Below are positions 11,108-21,539 of a stretch of 64,000 bases of DNA, piece by piece. The position numbers and the translations under genes were made by a program. This DNA comes from Ricinus communis (taxonomy: Eukaryota; Streptophyta; Magnoliopsida; Malpighiales; Euphorbiaceae), in NCBI RefSeq assembly GCF_019578655.1, contig NC_063261.1:29367126-29431125 (forward strand). Reading direction: 5' to 3'. Under the pieces are notes generated by a model that was not told the DNA's origin, did not search any database, and saw nothing but the letters and a program-made list of their open reading frames with translations. Each line of letters begins with the position of its first letter. The stretch's first letter is position 1.

Positions 11108-11715
11108 TTGATACCAAATTAGAACGAGATCTAGGAAATAGAAGGAAAATAGCAAGCAGTGAAGATTTAGATCTAAGTTCGTGGCGTTGTGACAGTTCGA
11201 TTCACTTCTCGTGATTCACTGTGAGAGCTTTAAATGCTCTTGCGAATCATTTCCGACTATAAACTTATAGATCTGAAAATAAATTTGAGCGAAACAATCG
11301 ATGAAGTTTTTATGCGGGATCCTCTCTTACGCACACGCATATGACGATAATGGGGAAAGAAGAAGAAGATAGATAAAGAAGATAAACTTTGAATTGCTTT
11401 ATTAATAATAACAGACTTTGAACATGGACATATAAACAACTTTGAAAGCTTTAAACATACAACTTTGTAAAACTTTGAAACAAGGCAAGCACAGAGCATA
11501 CGCTTGATAATGGGGAAAGAAGAAGAAGATAGATAAAGAAGATAAACTTTGAATTGCTTTATTAATAATAACAGACTTTGAACATGGACATATAAACAAC
11601 TTTGAAAGCTTTAAACATACAACTTTGTAAAACTTTGAAACAAGAAGAAAATATAGACTTACAAGAGGAGTTACAAGATTTCTCTCTCTCTTACTCACTC
11701 TTTTCACTCTATTTG
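11108..11715 (-). pseudogene. Caulimovirid copy 1: leader with primer-binding site and duplicated poly(A)-signal segment
   Basis: Minus-strand leader homologous to 44881-45315 of copy 2. The stretch TTTGGTATCAAAGCC, read right to left at about 11105-11119, resembles a primer site complementary to plant initiator Met-tRNA (family consensus TGGTATCAGAGC). AATAAA (minus) occurs at 11398-11403 and again at 11558-11563 because the segment is duplicated. The homology ends at about 11715, before the TATA box, so this copy has no promoter of its own. Confidence 0.75.
11346..11642. repeat. 160 bp-period tandem duplication in the viral leader
   Basis: The sequence beginning gataatggggaaagaagaag at 11346 starts again at 11506 and both run in near identity for about 137 bp. 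Copy 2 has this segment once (45121-45265). The duplication includes the AATAAA signal. Confidence 0.92.
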
Positions 11716-11814
11716 TTGGCGCTTTATATTTTAATTTTTAAAAAATTTCACACTTTAAAAGTTCTAATAATATATTTAGTTGTATTTTAATTTGAATTGA
11801 TTTGATTAAATGAG

Positions 11815-12260
11815 AGTTAAGTAAATGAGAGAATGTTAGAGCCTAATAAATAGATTTTAGGTTTCGGTTCGAATAATACCAAAATGACTAGAATTAGTCC
11901 CTTAATTGGTCGGACTTTTACCCTTATAAATTGTTTGTATCTCTTATTTCTTAACAATATGGGATCTCCAACACTCCTGAATTGCAATTGGGATTTGACC
12001 TAGACGCTCGATTAACACTTAAAATTGAAATCCTTTTGGAAAGCCGAAAAATTAAGAAATCTGGCCAGATCTGCTCTAATGCCGTATTATAATTTGAATT
12101 AATTTGATAAAATATGAGTTAAGTGAATAAGAAAATAACAGAGCCCAACAAATAGATTTGGGCTTGGATCCAACCAATACCAAAATGTCTAGAACTAGCT
12201 TTTTGGTTGGTTGGACTTTCTCTCTTATAAATTGTTGGTATTCCATATTAATTTGAGATA
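11815..12260. repeat. Pair of ~145 bp direct repeats resembling LTR promoter ends
   Basis: 11813-11955 and 12113-12235 share a series of landmarks: gagttaagt(a/g)aat, a gttagagcc or aacagagcc step, aataaatagattt/caaatagatttgggct, caataccaaaatg, tagaact, ttggt(c/t)gga and cttataaattgtt. The last resembles a TATA region. They are about 290 bp apart in the same orientation. They may be the remains of short LTRs or a duplicated LTR end; no internal coding region is visible. Confidence 0.55.
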
Positions 12261-12299
12261 ACACGATAAGTATTTTATCATGTGTCATTCCTTATAATC

Positions 12300-13770
12300 A
12301 TACACTTAAATCCAAATAAAATTTATTAATATGAAAAAGTTATAAATTAATAGAGATTTGAGTATTATAATATTTTCTCTACTTAGTAAATAATTTTATT
12401 GGTGAAATGATAGCAATCAGAGATAAATTATATTAATATTTTGTCATATTATACAAATAAAATTGAAGAGATAAAATAATAATACAATAAAATAAAATAT
12501 AGCATAATATATTTTTTTTGAATTATATGTATAAATATTATTATATTAAATTTTTTTAAGATAAAATTTAAAATTTTTATAATTTATTACAATATGAAAT
12601 TTATATATTTTTTAAAATTGGTCAAAACTAAAATTAAAATTTTGTATAACTATATAGAAATTATTCATACGAAAAATATCACTATAAAAAGATTTTTATT
12701 CTATTGTGACAATTCTATTTCATCTTGCACTGCTGTTCTGTTACGTATACTTTTATTTTATTTTTGATAAATTTATTTTTACTTTAGTTAAATATTGAAC
12801 AATGCTTATTGGGCTTTGTTTGGGATTATTGCTTACTTTTTAATTGATCAAGCCTTGAATATTATTTTATTTGATTAGAATTTATCAATTTTCATTCTAA
12901 TAACTTTTAATCCATGAATATATCATAGCATAAAGGGAATGGAAAAAACAAATTTGTAATATGTTATTCTATTAATATCTTATAATATAATATTTTACTA
13001 ATTTAGTTAAATAATTTATTTTATTTATTAATTAAGAATAGTTTTAGAACTATAAAACTACTAGATAAAATTTATTTTTATCAGTAAATTTATTAATAAA
13101 AAGCTAGAATATTCATTTATTATTTCAATAATAAAAGATAAAAATGTTGCCAATTAAAAGATAAACAATAATTAAATTAAAAGAAACAATTAATATTTTT
13201 AGATCCTAATAATTATTTGTTTCATATGTAATAATAAATATAATAATAATAATAATATATTTAATTAACAATTCTACGTGAACACATATTCTAGATATGC
13301 CAAAAGAATATTATTTTATAATATAATGAGTTCAATTACTAAAATTTTATTTGTATATAGAAGTGGAAAAAAGAAACAAGTAAACAAATAAATTTAATAA
13401 AATTTTCTTACATGTTGTTTTAGTATAATTGGTTATGTAAATAATTACAAATTGAGTCAATTGATAATTATTTTTTATCTAATAAAGAACAGACAATGTA
13501 TTAAAATTAATATTTAAAATTTTATCTGAAATATATATTTATATTTTTAAATTTTAGGTGGTAGATCACTTTCATATTTTAATTTCTAGTGTAATATATA
13601 CTTTTCAAATAATATTTTTAATAAGTAATATTATTCAATATATTTATGTATTTGTTAGTTTAAATTAAAATAAAAGTATTTTAAAATTCTCAATAAATAC
13701 AGAGATATCCGTAACGTTAAATTAAGATTAAAATATGTATTTAATTTTTTTTTTTTTTACCGAAACATTG
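12300..13770. other. AT-rich intergenic region
   Basis: No gene, RNA gene or clear element is seen. A poly(T) run lies at about 13745-13757. The segment closest to 13780-13888 is the probable 3' UTR of the inositol transporter gene on the minus strand. Confidence 0.6.
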
Positions 13771-13888
13771 TAAACAACATCAAAACATGAAAACTAGAAG
13801 ATATCCATAATACAAAAGACTAAACTTTAACAAGAATGTAATCCAGACATTAATTTGATGCCTTAAAATAAAACACCCCTGTTGCTTT

Positions 13889-16119
13889 TTATACAGAATC
13901 AACGCCCTTCTCTTCCCTCCCTTCTCCCTTGCCCCGGCCGCCACAACTACCACCACCACACAAGCCTGGCTTGTAGCCTTTCTCGAGCATCTTCTCAACA
14001 TCTTCGAATTTCAGGCCTCTGGTTTCAGGTACAAATCGATAGATGAATAGGAGACTAATACTAGAAACTGCAGCAAACAATAAAAATGTGCCTCCTGCGC
14101 CAAGATGTTCTGTCATAGTTAAATATGATTCGCTGACGATGAGATTTGCTACCCAGTTCGACACTGCTGCTATCCCCCCTCCTACGCCCCTATATCTCAG
14201 TGGGTATATTTCTGAGTTCACTATCCATGGTACAGTACCCATTCCAAATGCATAAATAACTATGTACAGTGCCAGGAGTATAACTGCAGGAAATCCGAAT
14301 CTACTTGGGCAACCCTGCTCGAAGAACACCCGATGTTCTTCCCCACATGCACTTTTCAGAGCCTTGGTTGAACGCAGGCATGCTCCCGGATGGTACTGAT
14401 TCATCATAAAACAAGTAAACCAAAAATCAAATCCTGAAACAAGAACAGGCCGATATTGCCTACATGCTAGATCACTGTTAATTGAAGAAGATGGAGGAAC
14501 TTACTATGCTAGCAGAATTAGAACAGAAACCACAATCTACGTTCAGGCATGACATGCAGTTCCATTTTAATGGATCAGGGGCTGCCACAAAGTTTGGACA
14601 AGTAGAATTGGGACCAAAATGTAAAGACTCCATTGAACTAATCTTAGGAGCATGAGCAGAAGCTTCCATAAACACTACGGATGTAGCCACAAGGGAAATT
14701 ATGATCCCAATCATAGAAATGATCATCAGCCTCCTCCTTCCAAATCTGTCAACAAAACCCATGCTAAGAATAGTGCCAACAGCATTGAGGCCAGAAGTGA
14801 TGAGAGAGAGTGACAGAGCCATCGATTTTGAAGCAAATCCAGCAAATTGTACAATGGTCGGAGCATAGTACATGATAGTGTTGATACCCACAAATTGTTG
14901 AGCAACCTGAACAGTGATACCTGCATAGAGTCCCCTACGGACTACTGTGTTTTTAAATGCACCTGTTACTTTAGATATCATGCCCTCACCAATGGAAGCT
15001 TCATCTGCCTTTTCAGCTTCAACTGATAAAGCTAAAGCGGTTATCTCTTTATCCACTTCATCATAAGAATATATTTTCTCCAAGATTCTCCTCGCTTCGT
15101 CTACCCTGTTCTGATTACATAACAAGAAAACTATGTTACAGGGCATATATTACTGTCCATCTTGAAGTTGTTGAAACTTGGAAGGCTATGATTTTAAAAC
15201 CTGTCTATAGAGCCATCTCGGGGACTCAGGAAGTAACAACATGAGAAAAATCTGTACTACAGCTGGGATGCCAGCCACCCCAAGCATCCAACGCCAAGTT
15301 CCAGGGGCCTGGAAAAAAGATATGCAAAAGTTATTAAAAGCTTATAAAGTTCACAAGTTCGAGGAAGCATCACAAGCATATTACCTTGGTCAGAGCAAGA
15401 TTGATAAGGTAGGAAAGAAATTGCCCAGTTGTAAGAAGCAAACCATTAATGCTCACAAGAGCACCACGAATTTTCGCATGTGAGGTTTCAGAAATGTAAA
15501 GAGGTGATGTGACGGATGCTATTCCAACCCCAATACCAACAAGAACTCTTCCCAAAATTATAACCCAAGGAGCTGGAGCAATTGCCATAACTAGTGCACC
15601 GATGAAGAACACAGCATCAGCAAATAAGATCGAACTTTTCCTTCCAAACCTGTCATTCATATATCCACCACATGCAGCTCCAACTATAGCTCCTGCCACA
15701 GTCATACTTACAATCGTCTCCTGCTCATAATTAACATAATTGAACATCAGGAAGCCAAGCCTTCATATCAAAGAAACAAATTAACATTCTTGTAAAGCAG
15801 CAGCAACTAACCTGAAGCCATGTATTCTTGTTAACAGATTCAAAATCCTCGCGGATGTATAGCAGAGCACCGGATATATTAGCTAAAGTCACATTTACCA
15901 AATTGCATTGATTAGTTCGAACATGCATGAATATTACAACAAGATCAGAAGATAGATTAATTTGCTATGAACTTGAAATGAACCTGTATCATAACCAAAC
16001 AAAAATCCTCCAATTCCAGCTGAGAGTGCAAGTCTCATAATGTACGGAGTCTCCCATATCATCTTCCAGCATTCTTTGAATTCTGTCTTGTCTGGTTTTA
16101 TGACAGCCCCTTCCACCAT
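13889..16119 (-). CDS. Plasma-membrane H+/inositol symporter (INT2/INT4-type), six coding exons
   Basis: The spliced protein is 587 residues, close to the usual ~580 of the INT2/INT4 branch of the sugar porter family (12 membrane helices). Minus-strand coding exons, all with GT/AG borders and consistent phases: 16119-15984, 15882-15812, 15720-15385, 15308-15201, 15110-14505, 14395-13889. Helix 1 has [11 protein letters not shown], the loop 2-3 signature is NDRFGRK, and PESPRW precedes the long central loop. [18 protein letters not shown] is helix 7, VDRFGRRRL is loop 8-9, and [16 protein letters not shown] and [16 protein letters not shown] close the protein. The large extracellular loop between helices 9 and 10 carries [12 protein letters not shown] and HPGAC, the cysteine-rich PSI-like insert that separates INT2-INT4 from tonoplast INT1. 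The start ATG follows a strong acceptor in the 5' UTR. The glycine-rich C-terminal tail ([12 protein letters not shown]) is unusual. Transport of myo-inositol with protons is inferred from the family. Confidence 0.93.
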
Positions 16120-16473
16120 TTTCTGAAGCACAAAATGAAATTAAGCAGGAGTATTCTTGATAAATTCAAACAGAACCTGTATTCAGAGGGAAAAGAAATC
16201 CTGTCAAGAACTTGTCACAACTTTACAGTCATCAACAATGTACAGTAGGGAGGAGATATCACATTAGAATTTCAAGAAAATAAAAGATATTTTTTTAGAG
16301 TAAGTTCTAGCTAGACCACTGCATCAAATAACAAATATGATTAATGAAGTTCTTTAAAACTAATAACAAAAGTACAAAACAATATAAAATGAAAAATACC
16401 CTTAAAATAAAATTTACAATCATTCATCACTTTGATCTACTCAAGAATTAACAGGGAAGAGAAGGAGGTAAAC

Positions 16474-16610
16474 CTGTGAAGAAAGAGCCAATACTTGATG
16501 AAAGTTGAAACTGGGATGCAACGGGAAGTGAGGATTTGGCGTTAAGAATGGTAGTGTTTTGTCTCGAACTGCTAGGAGAAAAGGTTAAAAATGAAAATAA
16601 TAAACTGTGA
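16474..16610 (-). other. Probable non-coding first exon of the inositol transporter gene
   Basis: A TATA-like CTATAAAAAT lies at 16631-16640 (minus). About 30 bases downstream a transcript would start and run to a donor CACAG/GTTTAC at 16474/16473. The matching acceptor, a pyrimidine-rich ...TTTTGTGCTTCAG, ends at 16123, three bases before the ATG, giving a 5' UTR intron of about 350 bp. Exon borders rest on motif reading only. Confidence 0.55.
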
Positions 16611-16630
16611 AAAGAATAGAATTCTTGAAC

Positions 16631-16640
16631 ATTTTTATAG
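16631..16640 (-). promoter_or_regulatory. TATA box of the inositol transporter gene
   Basis: CTATAAAAAT read on the minus strand, about 510 bases upstream of the coding start and upstream of the proposed non-coding exon. It fits the expected spacing to that exon. Confidence 0.5.
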
Positions 16641-17445
16641 TCGGTGATTTATTTTTTTGGATAAGTTTTGTTTAGAAGAAAATGGATAAAGTATAGGCAG
16701 AATGAAATACGTTATGAAGATCCCTACTTCCCATTTTAAGGAAATCTTTTTTCAAATGCAGAATGGGAAAAAATAGTTGGAATTGGCTGGTGTATATTTT
16801 AACTAATTAATTAATTAATTAATTAAGTTAATCACACAATTAAGAATATGGATAATGGATAATTAAGTACGTGTATAATCATCAATACTGATCTAAAATG
16901 TTAATTATCGGAAAGGATAGCACAAATCATAAAAGTTTTCTTTCTTTGAATTTAATAATTAAAAATATGGCTGGTTTTGTATTTCTCACAACCGAGATTC
17001 TAAAGGTTTTTAATACTATATTTGGTTAAAATCCGTAAATCGATTTCATTTGAGGATAAGACATAAAGGAAAAAGTAAAATAAAAATAATAAAATTAAAA
17101 GAAATATTCTGGTATTGTAAAATATATTGACTTATTAACGTAGAATTCTTTTGAAAATTCTACATATTTTATTAGAATTTAGTTTAGTTATAACCAATTT
17201 AACACAAATCTGATTATATAGAACTCTAATTAATTTTCATTTCATTCAAGCATATAAACTTTAGATTTGTAAATGAATTCTATAAATTTTATGGATTTCA
17301 ACCAAATACTATGTGTGTGTGTATATATATATGAATTTTTGGGACCTAATTTTTTTGACATGTGTGCTTATATCTTGACACATCGAATTCCAATTTATGT
17401 ATAATTTTATAATCTTTTTATTAATTTATTGATTAATAAGTTACA
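16641..17445. other. Intergenic region with ATTA microsatellite and Helitron-like AT-rich scrap
   Basis: An ATTA tandem run lies at about 16805-16826. At 17315-17440 the sequence (tatatatatatgaatttttgggacc ... ttgacatgtgtgctta ... ttgacacatcga) resembles the repeats at 63450-63600 and 63906-64000, suggesting a scattered AT-rich element family. No gene is seen. Confidence 0.5.
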
Positions 17446-17983
17446 TGTCAGCATCAATTTTTCGGATATAGAAATATCTAGATACATGAAAGTTAATGCC
17501 TTTTCTCGAGTCTCGCAGGATTGAAGAGGGGCGAATTCAAATTAGGGTTAAGGATAATCAAATCAAAAATTACTTTTCTAGAATCAATTTGCACTCAATT
17601 AGCAAAATATATTAATTTCGAGGGGTGAAATGATAGTTTTTATAAGTTTGGAGACTAAATTGTCCAAATTTTTAGAACTTTTCACTTTAAAAAAGCCTGC
17701 GAGAAGGACGATCGATGAGCATAAATGGATTGGCTCTATGTACTGCATAATGCAGATTGATTGGTATTCAAAACTGAAGCCGTTTTACGCATATTTTAAC
17801 TTAAATAACACTAGAAATTAACAAATTTTGATGGATTTTAATGATGTTTATTTTTGAATTTTAAAGATTTGGTTTGGATATTGATAAATAATTATCTGAT
17901 AAAGAAAAAATCGATTCTTTAAAAAGGATTTTAATGGAGATTGAAGTCTATACGCTCCTTTAGGGTTTCCTAAAACCTACCTC

Positions 17984-17990
17984 TATAAAT
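17984..17990 (+). promoter_or_regulatory. TATA box in gypsy LTR A
   Basis: TATAAAT in the context cctctataaatagaaa. The same context occurs on the minus strand in LTR B (35119-35130) and LTR C (42086-42098). LTR D has a mutated version (ctacagatag at 43111-43120). It marks the probable U3/R border. Confidence 0.7.
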
Positions 17991-18123
17991 AGAAAATTAT
18001 GACCTAGGGTTAAGGGATTAGCAACATCAATTAGAGGCTACTATTATTGTAAACTTATGTTCAATAAGCAGAGAGTGTTTCTTGGTAACTAGAGAATAAG
18101 GTCACTAAAAAAGAACCTTAGAT

Positions 18124-18339
18124 TTGGAAACTTTTATTATAAACAATAGAAGCTTTTCTACATCTCATGCAGCACTGAATTCCCAATCTATCTTTGATTC
18201 AACTGCATTATCATCTCTTGAAGCTCGCATAACAGCCATCTATGGCGACAACCTGAGGGTTCCCCTACATCCACCATCATCTATATCATCTTCTAATAAA
18301 CTGGTTTTTCTATTCTTTTATGTTTTCTTAGAAACATGA
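18124..18339 (+). other. Small reading frame within gypsy LTR A, retained in all four LTRs
   Basis: A 71-codon ORF starts about 110 bases after the predicted transcription start. LTR D has a 69-codon counterpart at 43251-43460, LTR C a related frame at 41705-41911 (minus), and LTR B the matching frame in part near 34740-34860 (minus). The shared core is SFSTS....LDS.PIFDS with a later DNLRV or ENLRI. No family is recognised. It could be a leader peptide or simply slowly diverging LTR sequence; not called as a real gene. Confidence 0.4.
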
Positions 18340-19125
18340 TTAGGGTTCCTTTTTATTGTTTTATATGTTTTATGTGACTAGAATAGGTTTGTTCTTATGA
18401 AATAACATGTTATAATATGATGAGAATTGAATATGATAATAAGAACATACTAGGAATTAAATATGATAATTGGAACATGTACAGTTTTTATTGTGTTTCT
18501 TTTTCTTTTAATGATTAGTGATATGATTAGGGTCGTAGGTTAGATTTATAATCCTTCCATGTCCTTATAATTAAATGTTTTTAGGGTTCCATGATCACAA
18601 TATGATATTTTGTCGTTTTGGTTTACTGTTAGTTTCAAATATTCTAGGGTTTACATGTCCATTAGGTTTTTTTTATTATTCAATATTTTTATGTGTTATT
18701 TGTTCAATCACGCATTTCTTAATGGTTTTTTTTTCTCTTTGTGCATGAAAGCATGGCTCTAGGATGTGGAAGTTGTGAAGAAACAAAGAAAAATCTCTTG
18801 TATAAGCTCTAGAGCCGATCGGCTCTATGTTGAGCTGATTCGGCTCTATGCCCATAGCCGATCGGCTTAAATCCCTCCAGGCCCTAATTTTAGTTTTTCA
18901 TGGATTTTGAATTTATTTGTATACTATAACTAGATTTTAGGCGTTTCTATTTCATTTTTTAGTTGTAGGCCGGGTTGTAATAGCTAGATTTACTTTTTGT
19001 ATTCTTTTTTTATTTTGCTTATGCATGCCAAATAACTGTAACAAGATTGATTAATTAAAATGGGTCACATAGACTTTAGGTTAAAATTAGACCTAACACG
19101 AAGAATGTAGTCCATTAGGCTAATT

Positions 19126-19966
19126 TGTAACGACTCGAAAACTAGATCACACTTTGGCCCCCATTAGCCTCACGATTTTGTCCCTTTGGCGGGTTCGAGA
19201 ACTTTCGAGGAGGTCACCCATCCTGGAATTTCTCTAAACCAAGCACATTTAACTTTAGCGTTCCTACAACTTCACAACCAAACAATCAAAAGGCGCCTCA
19301 TGTGATTAGTTCCAACTCTTTACATATATGTTATCAATCATTCTTGTCTCGTTTTGATGTGCAATTCGATTCATTCATGTACCCCCAATACCTTAGATTG
19401 CTGCCATCTTAGAAGCCGCTCCTTGTCTAGGCATCTTATCTCTTGCCCTGGCGTCCACTTCCCGTCCTCATTGGACCGCTAGGCCAGGTTGTCACATACC
19501 CACTAGCTTCTGCCTGGTTCGTCTTCAAACACCACATATCTACTAGAAGGGTCCTGCTCTAATACCATTTCTAATGACCCAAAATCAGATCACATGAGAT
19601 ATTGTGCTTTGGCCCCCACTAGCCTTACAGTTTTGTTCATTTGGCTAGTTTGAGAACTTCCCAAGAGGTCATCCATCCTGGAATTTCTCTAAACCAAGCA
19701 CGTTTAACTTTGGAGTTCCTACAACTCCACAGCTAAACAACCAAAAGACACCTTATGTGATTAGTTCCAACTCTTTACATATATGTTATCAACCATTCCC
19801 GCCCCATTTCAATGTGCAATTCGATTCATTCATGTACCCCCATACCTTAGAGTGCTGCCATCCTAGAAGCCTGCCAGAAGCCGCTCCTTGTCCAAGCATC
19901 CTATCTTTTGCCCCCACATCCACTTTCCGCCCTCATCGGACTGCTTCTCTAGGCCAAGCTTTCACA
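19126..19966 (-). mobile_element. Cassandra-like TRIM retrotransposon
   Basis: An 841 bp element starts TGTAAC, ends TTCACA and is flanked by a perfect TAATT duplication (19121-19125 and 19967-19971). Two LTRs (19126-19496 and 19570-19966) enclose only 73 bp. A primer site TGGTATTAGAGC on the minus strand (19556-19567) resembles the initiator Met-tRNA complement, giving the orientation. Each LTR contains a 5S rRNA-like segment on the minus strand (about 19199-19267 and 19653-19733, landmark ggatgggtgacctc in the first, ggatggatgacctc in the second), the hallmark of Cassandra elements. There is no coding capacity. It is inserted in gypsy LTR A and is therefore younger than that LTR. Confidence 0.9.
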
Positions 19967-20553
19967 TAATTAATCAAAATTGGTCTTAAAATCTAAAATC
20001 AATATAGCCTTAGTGGGCTTTTACCATGCTTTAGTTAGGTCAATTGGGCTATATTAGAATTTAGGTTCATATAATTGGGCTTCATCATAATAAGTAGTCC
20101 ATCTAGAATTAAAGGCTTTGTAGAACAACTTGTAATTGGGCTAGACTAGTAAGGCTTTATCCATAATTGGCGATTTGGATTAATAATCTTAACGTGGGTT
20201 GGGCTTAATAAAAATGGTTAGACCTAAGCAGATTTTATGTGCTATATGGTATGCTTGTATATGAACTGATGTATTTATAGGTAATAATTTGTTAAATAAT
20301 AAAATTAAAGACTAAGATACACAAATAAGGAAGTTAGGTTCCAAATCTATCTCTAAATTTGTAGCGTAAACTTTCTTAAAGAATCTTAGAAATACTCATT
20401 AGTAAAAGTGTCCCGGTGAATTACTTGGGTGGTGACTCCCATCTCCGGCCTAGTCTCAATGATTAGTTAGTGTGTTTCCAATTAGGTTGAAAAGTTTTAT
20501 AGTATCGTAGTCACTAAAGACACTTGGGTGTGCGCATGAAACCGCCGTCCATA

Positions 20554-20575
20554 GCGTCGACTCCACTAGGGATAA
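20554..20575 (+). promoter_or_regulatory. Primer-binding site of the plus-strand gypsy element
   Basis: gcgtcgactccactagggat follows the LTR A end. LTR C is followed, on the minus strand at about 40285-40308, by the related gtggtgagtccactagggat. This core resembles the site (core gactccact) used by plant Tat-type elements. The priming tRNA is not determined here. Confidence 0.6.
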
Positions 20576-21430
20576 GAGAAGCTAATTCTAGTGTCTGTTT
20601 GCCTTTGATTTTGTTATTTAACAAATTATTCTTGCATCACTACACCATTTTCACACATTGTGCACTTTGGTCCCTATAGTCCTAATGGTGTCAGTTAGTG
20701 GTTCTTTAGTTCCACTCGAATCTTAGAATTATGATAGTGGCTAACCATCACTCATAAATAATGAGTGAATTTCCCTGGTCGCATGGACACTTGAGTGGGG
20801 AGACGAGCCAAGGAAGACCACCTTTTACTTATGGGAGCCTTTATCCTTATCCAAGTCTCAACTTAATGTAATGATAGTAGTAATCTCCCTTAGGTACCCT
20901 ATTGCTTGCTGTATGAAATGTTTCTCCTTATAAGTGTCTAAAGCCTAAGTGTTCGAAGCCTTGACCCAAAATATGTGGAATCAGGACCTCAGCCTAAAAT
21001 ATGTAGACTTTTATACTTATATTGAGAAAGATTGCCTTATCTGTTTTAAATCTACTTTGAGAACTTATGACATACGCATCGGGCCTACTATCCCTTGTTG
21101 ATAAAAAGCCCAAACCTAAAATCATAAGAAAGAAAGACTCACCACGAACCGTGTGCGGAAGTAATAAGGTTAGAAGGATGAATTGTATATTAGTATGTGT
21201 GTTAACCCTTTTCTTTTTCTTTCTTTATACATGTCATGTGCATCATGCATCTCACACATTGCATGCATCACACTAACCCTTATTTCTCAGCCATATAGAT
21301 TCTCTTATGGGTTGGAGAGGTAAGATAGTGGGAGGCTGGAAATGGTACCCATTTCTCCGAGAATCCGAGCTTTAGCACAACATCTTGAAACCAAGGCGCT
21401 AAGCTACTGAAGCTACATCTGAAATGGCCA
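20576..21430 (+). other. 5' untranslated region of the gypsy element
   Basis: No supported coding frame. Its start (gataagagaagctaattc ... ttaacaaattattcttg) matches the sequence right of LTR C read on the minus strand (about 40200-40290), showing that both elements share the same leader. Confidence 0.6.
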
Positions 21431-21539
21431 ACGAAAGAGCTAATGAGCAAGACGTTGAGTCCTTTAAAAATTTTATCGTTAACGATTTGTAGGGTGTGAT
21501 TTGGGAAGAGCTCTACTAACTCTTCACTGGGATGGCTGT

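Larger units (their letters stand above)
17446..20553 (+). mobile_element. Tat-type gypsy LTR 'A' (with a Cassandra TRIM inserted)
   Basis: The LTR starts TGTCAGCATCAATTTTTCGG, matching the minus-strand start of LTR B (TGTCAGCACTCCTTTTTCGG), and ends at ...ccgccgtccata before a primer-binding site. Without the inserted TRIM it is about 2.26 kb, like LTRs B and C. A TATA box (tctataaata) sits at 17984-17990. It carries the palindromic gccgatcggct cluster at about 18812-18866. It is the 5' LTR of the plus-strand gag-pol region that follows. Confidence 0.82.

Noticed and set aside
15241..15483. 80-codon plus ORF overlapping inositol transporter exons 3-4
   Set aside because: Antisense shadow of coding exons and an intron.
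19199..19267. 5S rRNA-like sequence (also 19653-19733)
   Set aside because: Only the internal promoter-bearing part is similar, both copies are diverged, and each lies in the LTR of a TRIM element; this is Cassandra, not a 5S gene.
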